A stretch of 64,000 nucleotides of DNA from Calditrichota bacterium. Lineage in GTDB: Bacteria > Electryoneota > RPQS01. Every line of letters begins with the position of its first letter. The stretch's first letter is position 1. Shown in pieces: positions 59,858 to 64,000 of the stretch. The stretch is taken from the NCBI GenBank assembly GCA_020637395.1, contig JACJWA010000001.1:62001-126000 (forward strand). The letters run 5' to 3'. Under the pieces are notes generated by a model. It had not been told where the DNA came from. It worked only from the letters and a program-made list of their open reading frames with translations, and searched no databases. Made by a program: the position numbers and the translations under genes.

Positions 59858-60555
59858 GCGTCGAGTCCTTCCACCTCTTGCAATGCGCGCCGCGCAATGC
59901 GTGTTACGTACCAGGTTACGGCGAGGGTCGCGAGCAGTCCCACTCCCGTGAAAATGCGGCTCCCGGATGTCGCGGGAAGCGTGCCCGTGGCGGCCATCCC
60001 CGCCAGCGAGCCGAGATACACATACAACACGGTACCCGGAATCATGCCGACGAGCGATGCCATAACATAGTCCCTCAATCGCACCTTAGTCAGCCCAAAA
60101 GCATAGTTCAGCAGCACAAAGGGAAACACGGGCGAAAGCCGTGTCAAAAACACGATGCGAAATCCCGCCTTGCCCACCGCCTCATCTATTGCCAAAAAAC
60201 GCTTATTCCCTGCCATCCGGCTCGCGATGGCTCCCCTTGCCAGGTACCTTCCAACCAGAAACGCCGCAGTTGCTCCGAGGGTCGCTCCGATGGACACCAA
60301 CAGCGACCCCTTCCAAAGCCCAAAAACCGCACCGGCACCCAGCGTCAATACGGAGGCGGGAAACCAGATTATCGTCAAGATGATGTAAAGTACCACGAAC
60401 CATAGATAGCCCAACGCGCCAAGAGATTCAATACGTTCCAATTGCCCTGTTAGCCAGTCGCGAAATGGAAATTCAGCAAAAACATAAGCTAACACAATTA
60501 TTGCGATAGCGACTACCAGCAGTTTTGCCCAGTTTTGCCGCACGAAGTTCCGCAT
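59854..60555 (-). CDS. TVP38/TMEM64 family membrane protein
   Basis: 233 residues, six or so hydrophobic segments. Typical of the DedA/SNARE-associated (PF09335) family: ILTIIWFPASVLTLGAGAVFG, VSIGATLGATAAFLVGRYLAR, the conserved F-R-I-V-F-L-T-R-L-S-P-V-F-P-F segment (GFRIVFLTRLSPVFPFVLLNYAFGL) and VMASLVGMIPGTVLYVYLGS. These proteins act in lipid or membrane transport in some hosts. It overlaps the oxidoreductase start (ATGA-type), so it is probably co-translated, and is divergent from the glycosyltransferase gene. Confidence 0.94.
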   Translation of the reverse strand: MRNFVRQNWAKLLVVAIAIIVLAYVFAEFPFRDWLTGQLERIESLGALGYLWFVVLYIILTIIWFPASVLTLGAGAVFGLWKGSLLVSIGATLGATAAFLVGRYLARGAIASRMAGNKRFLAIDEAVGKAGFRIVFLTRLSPVFPFVLLNYAFGLTKVRLRDYVMASLVGMIPGTVLYVYLGSLAGMAATGTLPATSGSRIFTGVGLLATLAVTWYVTRIARRALQEVEGLDA

Positions 60556-60625
60556 TTCCGCCTAACAGTTAACTTTTCCGCATACTTTTGCTATATTCCT
60601 CGGATAAGCAAGATAGCGAACCAGC

Positions 60626-61375
60626 ATGCCCCCCGCAAGAAACACCAGCTTAGCCCGACCTTTTCAGGATTCCCTCAGCGTCATTATTCCTACGCTAAAC
60701 GAAGCCGTCCGGCTCCCGCGACTTCTGGAAATTCTGAACCTTGTCGAGCCGCGCCCCGAGCTCATCGTGGTGGACGGCGGCAGCGGCGACGGCACGGTGG
60801 ACTTTGCCCGTCCCTGGGCGGATCATGTCATCGCCACGGAGCCCGGTCGCGGTAAACAACTGAATGCAGGAGCGCGACTCGCCACCGGCGAAATTCTCTG
60901 GTTTCTCCACGCGGACTCCGAGCCGCCCGCCAACGGCGCTGCTCAAATTCTCGAGCTTCTGCACAATCGCCCGGAACTTGTGGGCGGCGCGTTTCGTCTC
61001 AAATTCGATCGCGCGACGCCCGCCTTGCGCGCCATCGCCTTCGGAGCCAACCTGCGGTCGAGACTCTTCAAGATGCCCTGGGGTGACCAGGGTCTTTTTG
61101 TTCGCAAGTCCGTCTTCCTTGAACTCGGCGGATTTCCCGATTGGCCGATCATGGAGGACTTCGCTTTTCAACACAAACTTTCCAAACGCGGCAAAACCTT
61201 TTTGCTGAAAGACACCCTCACGACCTCCGCGCGCCGCTACGAAAAACTCGGCGCAATGAAGGCCATGGCCATGAACCTGAATACGCTTTGGTGGCACTTT
61301 CGCGGAAAATCCCCGGAACAGCTCCAAGCGAAATTCCGGCCCCTGAACGAGCAGGGCGGAGGGAGCGATGAATAA
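60626..61375 (+). CDS. TIGR04283 family glycosyltransferase (arsenosugar-type)
   Basis: 249 residues. GT-A family 2 fold: SLSVIIPTLNEAVRLPRLLEILN, LIVVDGGSGDGTVDFARP, GRGKQLNAGARLATGEILWFLHADSEPP with the D-x-D-like HADSE, then GDQGLFVRKSVFLELGGFPDWPIMEDFAFQHKL. This combination, with a GGAFRL- motif and the C-terminal AMNLNTLWW, is that of the group annotated as TIGR04283 (arsenosugar biosynthesis glycosyltransferase). It shares the strand with DUF547, ArsS and TIGR04282 and overlaps the DUF547 start. The start ATG has a weak ribosome site; the divergent TVP38 gene lies 70 bases away. Confidence 0.92.
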   Translation: MPPARNTSLARPFQDSLSVIIPTLNEAVRLPRLLEILNLVEPRPELIVVDGGSGDGTVDFARPWADHVIATEPGRGKQLNAGARLATGEILWFLHADSEPPANGAAQILELLHNRPELVGGAFRLKFDRATPALRAIAFGANLRSRLFKMPWGDQGLFVRKSVFLELGGFPDWPIMEDFAFQHKLSKRGKTFLLKDTLTTSARRYEKLGAMKAMAMNLNTLWWHFRGKSPEQLQAKFRPLNEQGGGSDE

Positions 61376-62162
61376 AGCCCCCATCTTCAGCCTTGCTTTT
61401 GCGAACGGAGGGAAGGAGAGCCGCTCCCCGTTGTGGGTCTCCAGACCCGCAATGGGGATGTTGATCGTTCTTCTGTTCACTCTCCGCGCCTTCGCCTTCG
61501 ATCTTACGTACGCATCTTATCAGCAGGTGCTGGACAAATACGTGCACGACGGCAGGGTCAACTATGCCGCGCTGAAATCGGATCGCGCGGAGCTGGACGC
61601 ATTTGTCGCGTCCTATGCCGACATTTCTTTTGAACAGTATCGCGCGTTCACGCAGAGCGAGAAGCTCGCGTTTTTGATCAATCTCTACAACGCGGCGGCG
61701 ATGCAATTGATCCTCAACCACTATCCGCTCGAATCCATACAAGAAATCGGCGGCTGGTTCGGCAGTCCGTGGAATAAGAAATTCTTCAAGCTGTTCGGTC
61801 ACGACGCCTCGCTCGGAATGCTCGAACATGATGTGTTGCGCGCGGAGTTCAAAGAGCCGCGCATGCACTTTGCTCTCGTCTGCGCTTCACTCGGCTGTCC
61901 GAAACTGCGCAGCGATGCTTACGTGGACACCCGGCTTCAGCAGCAGCTCACGGAGCAGGAGCGAAATTTCCTGACCGCAAGGCCCAAAGAAAACCGCTTC
62001 GAAAACGGCGAGCTGTTCATCTCGCCGATCTTCAAATGGTTCCGCGACGACTTCGGCGGCGACGACGGCATCCGCACCTTGTTTCAGATGTACTACCCGG
62101 ACGTGACGAAACAGACGAGACTTCGCTACACGGATTACGACTGGGGATTGAACGAAAAGTGA
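61368..62162 (+). CDS. DUF547 domain protein, exported
   Basis: 264 residues from ATG 61368, preceded by GGAGGGAGCG and overlapping the glycosyltransferase stop by 8 bases. DUF547 signature: YASYQQVLDKYVHDGRVNYAALKSDRAELDAFVASYADI, EKLAFLINLYNAAAMQLILNHYPLESIQEI, FGHDASLGMLEHDVLRAEFKEPRMHFALVCASLGCPKL and LSPIF-like ending. Function unknown but the family is a frequent neighbour of arsenosugar genes. The first 28 codons encode a poorly conserved leader that contains a REP-like hairpin (61426-61457); ATG 61452 would give a shorter start with a signal peptide (MGMLIVLLFTLRAFAFDL) but has no ribosome site. I prefer 61368 for the annotation and treat the mature start as near FAFDL. Confidence 0.9.
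   Translation: MNKAPIFSLAFANGGKESRSPLWVSRPAMGMLIVLLFTLRAFAFDLTYASYQQVLDKYVHDGRVNYAALKSDRAELDAFVASYADISFEQYRAFTQSEKLAFLINLYNAAAMQLILNHYPLESIQEIGGWFGSPWNKKFFKLFGHDASLGMLEHDVLRAEFKEPRMHFALVCASLGCPKLRSDAYVDTRLQQQLTEQERNFLTARPKENRFENGELFISPIFKWFRDDFGGDDGIRTLFQMYYPDVTKQTRLRYTDYDWGLNEK
61426..61457. repeat. REP-like hairpin inside the 5' end of the DUF547 gene
   Basis: CCCCGTTG then TGGGTCTCCAGACCCG then CAATGGGG, perfectly paired except one position. It keeps the GGGTCTCCAGACCC core of the dispersed element but lacks the usual GAGC and GCCGGAATC ends, so it may be a relic or a chance hairpin. It overlaps codons 20-30 of the frame that starts at 61368. Confidence 0.5.
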
Positions 62163-63196
62163 CGCTTAAGATTTTGACCCCTCCTACCCCCACTGGAGGA
62201 CCGGGCGGGGATGAGCAGGTTCGCATACTCGAAGAGAATGTGTCGTGGGTGCGGTTTGATGATACACTCGAAGGCGCGACGCAGTTTCCGCTGCGTGCGA
62301 CGGGGATTGAGACGCTGCAGGTCAATGTGGGCAGGCTGTGCAATCAGACGTGCGAACATTGCCACGTGGATGCGGGACCGGACCGGAAAGAAATCATGCC
62401 GCGCGACGTGTTTGAGCAGTGTTTGCGCGTGATAGATGAAGCGGGCATCCGCACCGTGGACATCACCGGCGGCGCACCGGAATTGAATCCGAATTTCCGT
62501 TGGTTTGTCGAAGAGTGCAAGACGCGCGGCTGTCACGTCATGGACCGCTGCAATCTGACGATTCTGCTCACACGCCCGCACGAAACACTGGCGGAATTCT
62601 TAGCTGCGCACGAGGTTGAGATTATTGCCTCGCTGCCCTGCTACACGGCAGAGAATGCCAACAAACAGCGCGGCGCGGGCGTCTTCGAAAAATCCATCGA
62701 AGCTTTGCGGCTTCTGAATTCGCTTGGGTATGGCAAGAGAGAAAAGCTCAAACTGAATTTGGTCTATAATCCCGGCGGAGCCTCGATCCCCGGGTCGCAG
62801 CACGCGCTCGAAACCGAGTACAAGCGCATCCTTGGGAGCGAGTACGGCGTGGTGTTCAATGAGCTTTTCTGCATCACGAATATGCCCGTCGGGAGATTCC
62901 TGGATTTTCTGCTGACCACAGACAAGTTCGAGCACTATATGACCACTCTGGTCAATGCCTTCAATCCAGCCGCCGCGCGGAACGTGATGTGCCGCAATTT
63001 GATCTCCGTGGATTGGCAGGGCAATCTCTTCGACTGTGATTTCAATCAGATGCTCGATCTGAAAGTGAATCATGGCATGCCGCAGCATATCTCGCGGTGG
63101 CACGCCGATCTGCACACGCGCGAGATTGTCACGCGCAACCATTGCTACGGCTGCACCGCGGGAGCGGGAAGTTCTTGTGGAGGAGCGGTGGCGTGA
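62159..63196 (+). CDS. arsS: Arsenosugar biosynthesis radical SAM protein ArsS
   Basis: 345 residues from GTG 62159 (overlap with the DUF547 stop, GTGA); the long upstream frame is rejected. Radical SAM site CNQTCEHC (CxxxCxxC), with the rest of the TIGR04167 pattern: DITGGAPELNPNFRWFVEE, GCHVMDRCNLTILLTRPHETLAEFLAAHEVEIIASLPCY, MPVGRFLDFL, NVMCRNLISVDWQGNLFDCDFNQML, and C-terminal HCYGCTAGAGSSCGGAVA. Some relatives are selenoproteins; here all sites are Cys and the TGA is a true stop. The enzyme is thought to add 5'-deoxyadenosyl to dimethylated arsenic, forming the arsenosugar precursor. No arsenite methyltransferase ArsM is seen in the window. Confidence 0.95.
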   Translation: MTLKILTPPTPTGGPGGDEQVRILEENVSWVRFDDTLEGATQFPLRATGIETLQVNVGRLCNQTCEHCHVDAGPDRKEIMPRDVFEQCLRVIDEAGIRTVDITGGAPELNPNFRWFVEECKTRGCHVMDRCNLTILLTRPHETLAEFLAAHEVEIIASLPCYTAENANKQRGAGVFEKSIEALRLLNSLGYGKREKLKLNLVYNPGGASIPGSQHALETEYKRILGSEYGVVFNELFCITNMPVGRFLDFLLTTDKFEHYMTTLVNAFNPAAARNVMCRNLISVDWQGNLFDCDFNQMLDLKVNHGMPQHISRWHADLHTREIVTRNHCYGCTAGAGSSCGGAVA

Positions 63197-63281
63197 CAGA
63201 ATTGGCTGGGGGATGGGGGCTGAGGGATGGAAAGTTGTATTGCATGGTAGTGAGAAATTGGCTGATTGACATAAGAATCGA

Positions 63282-63878
63282 ATGAATACATTAGTCTGTT
63301 TGGCCAGAATGCCGGAGCTTGGGAAGGTGAAGACACGGATCGCCGCAGAGTCGAGTCCGCAGAAGGCACTTGAGATTTACGAGCAGCTCGTTCTGAAAAG
63401 CCGCGCCTTGATCGAAGCCTTGCCGGAGCATATCGAGATTGAAGTCACGTTTGCCGATCCATTTGACTTCGTGAAGGGTCAGTCCTACTTCGGCTCGCGG
63501 CCCTTCCTGTCGCAGCAAGCCGAGGGTGATTTAGGCCAGAGAATGTGCGTCGCGGCCATCCGGGCCTTCCAAAGCGGCGCGTCGCGCGTCGTGCTGATCG
63601 GCTCCGACTGCCCCGAATTGACGATCGAGCATGTTTCGCAGGCCTTTCGTATCTTGCAGGATGTCCCCGTCGTGTTTGGTCCGGCCACCGACGGCGGCTA
63701 CTACCTGCTTGGCATGAGCCGCGTGATCCCAGAACTCTTTGGCAATCTGCCGTGGAGCACGGACAGACTTTTCGCGGAAACGCAGGAACGACTGGATCGC
63801 GCCGGCATTCCCTATGGAATGCTCGAAGAACTTACCGACATTGATACGCTGGACGACTGGCGGCGCTGCGCCGGATAG
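63282..63878 (+). CDS. TIGR04282 family glycosyltransferase (arsenosugar-type)
   Basis: 198 residues. Nucleotidyl- or glycosyltransferase of the GT-A/CofC-like kind: NTLVCLARMPELGKVKTRIAAE (K-T-R signature), LGQRMCVAAIRAFQSGASRVVLIGSDCPELT, VVFGPATDGGYYLLGMSR and DIDTLDDWRRC. This is the second glycosyltransferase type (TIGR04282, DUF2064) that neighbours ArsS. It starts 85 bases after arsS; the spacer between them carries no obvious motif. Together with TIGR04283 it may attach a sugar to the deoxyadenosyl-arsenic product. Confidence 0.93.
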   Translation: MNTLVCLARMPELGKVKTRIAAESSPQKALEIYEQLVLKSRALIEALPEHIEIEVTFADPFDFVKGQSYFGSRPFLSQQAEGDLGQRMCVAAIRAFQSGASRVVLIGSDCPELTIEHVSQAFRILQDVPVVFGPATDGGYYLLGMSRVIPELFGNLPWSTDRLFAETQERLDRAGIPYGMLEELTDIDTLDDWRRCAG

Positions 63879-63913
63879 TCGGTCCACATATTCATACTCG
63901 TATTGGAGAGTCT

Positions 63914-64000
63914 ATGAAGTCCGCACTTTGCGCTGCTTTGCTTCTGCTCTTTGTCCAATTGTCCGTTGCGGAAAACAGCTATAAGAATTTCCGGATTCCC
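63914..64000 (+). CDS. Secreted protein, 5' part
   Basis: Only 29 codons before the window ends. ATG 63914 has TTGGAG at 63902-63907, and the frame opens a signal peptide, MKSALCAALLLLFVQLSVAE, then NSYKNFRIP. It starts 35 bases after the last arsenosugar gene and may share its transcript. No family can be named. Confidence 0.75.
   Translation, partial: MKSALCAALLLLFVQLSVAENSYKNFRIP

Noticed and set aside
62036..63196. Upstream start of ArsS at 62036, and selenocysteine at its end
   Set aside because: The extra codons overlap DUF547 and are Arg-rich nonsense; GTG 62159 overlaps the DUF547 stop. The C-terminal pattern uses Cys and the TGA after GGAVA is a normal stop.
1..64000. tRNA, rRNA, transposase, integrase or attachment sites for the low-G+C inserts
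   Set aside because: I looked for clover-leaf patterns with TTCGANNC boxes, for DDE or Tyr-recombinase motifs and for direct repeats at the insert edges, and found none I could support.

Overview
The window looks like a chromosome piece from an uncultured Gram-negative bacterium of the FCB (Fibrobacterota-Chlorobiota-Bacteroidota) superphylum or a nearby candidate phylum. Eight secreted proteins end in a type IX secretion (T9SS) type A sorting domain (a PNPFN motif about 80-90 residues before the end, and LLLK- or LYLR-like termini). There are lipobox lipoproteins, and single 60-base lines of ordinary genes sample near 60% G+C. I do not name a phylum, because no rRNA or ribosomal protein gene is present.

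Layout. 1-512: 5' part of a sodium:solute symporter (-). 741-6231: two tandem T9SS proteins that share upstream region, terminator and most domains, but only one carries a PPC-like domain and four Cys-rich repeats. 6550-11399: WG-repeat lipoprotein, HerA-like DUF853 ATPase and an ABC-2 exporter pair (+). 11480-18572: typA, FMN reductase, tag, S9 peptidase, corA and a zinc-ribbon membrane protein (-). 18786-22490: a small heat shock protein behind a sigma-54-like promoter, an LpxH-like phosphoesterase and recQ (+). 22556-29626: purC, TauE, a CtpA-like protease, tmk, lgt, rsmI and lysine 6-transaminase (-). 29753-33628: a tight six-gene run (secreted protein, two DinB proteins, HTH-PIN toxin-antitoxin pair, and an alpha/beta-hydrolase that has lost its catalytic triad). 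33714-35539: YidB, a third DinB, a methyltransferase and an unannotated DinB remnant. 35548-37262: two unknown genes of clearly lower G+C, a possible acquired module. 37353-40104: aldehyde dehydrogenase and a T9SS protein (-). 40317-49916: three paralogous T9SS propeller-like proteins followed by a lipoprotein, a TPR/TlpA thioredoxin, an AlkD-like protein and an ankyrin protein, largely translationally coupled (+). 50062-53697: a 3-hydroxyacyl-CoA dehydrogenase, a degenerate relative, a low-G+C DUF4062 protein and a lipoprotein (+). 53870-58110: two T9SS proteins (CHRD, lamin-tail) with unrelated N-termini but nearly identical 3' ends. 58346-63878: a divergent cluster (flavin disulfide reductase, TVP38/TMEM64, TIGR04283 glycosyltransferase, DUF547, ArsS radical SAM, TIGR04282 glycosyltransferase) that matches arsenosugar biosynthesis neighbourhoods. 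63914-64000: start of a secreted protein.

The main signals beyond ordinary annotation are: (1) a family of dispersed REP-like palindromes with conserved flanks and a variable core; (2) recombining 3' cassettes that carry the T9SS sorting domain; (3) two low-G+C inserts of unknown genes, one with a DUF4062 domain, that could be defence genes; (4) an alpha/beta-hydrolase pseudoenzyme next to a toxin-antitoxin pair; (5) a DinB gene remnant; (6) the arsenosugar cluster. No rRNA, tRNA, CRISPR array, transposase or integrase was seen. Functions are from reading motifs only; no database search was run.
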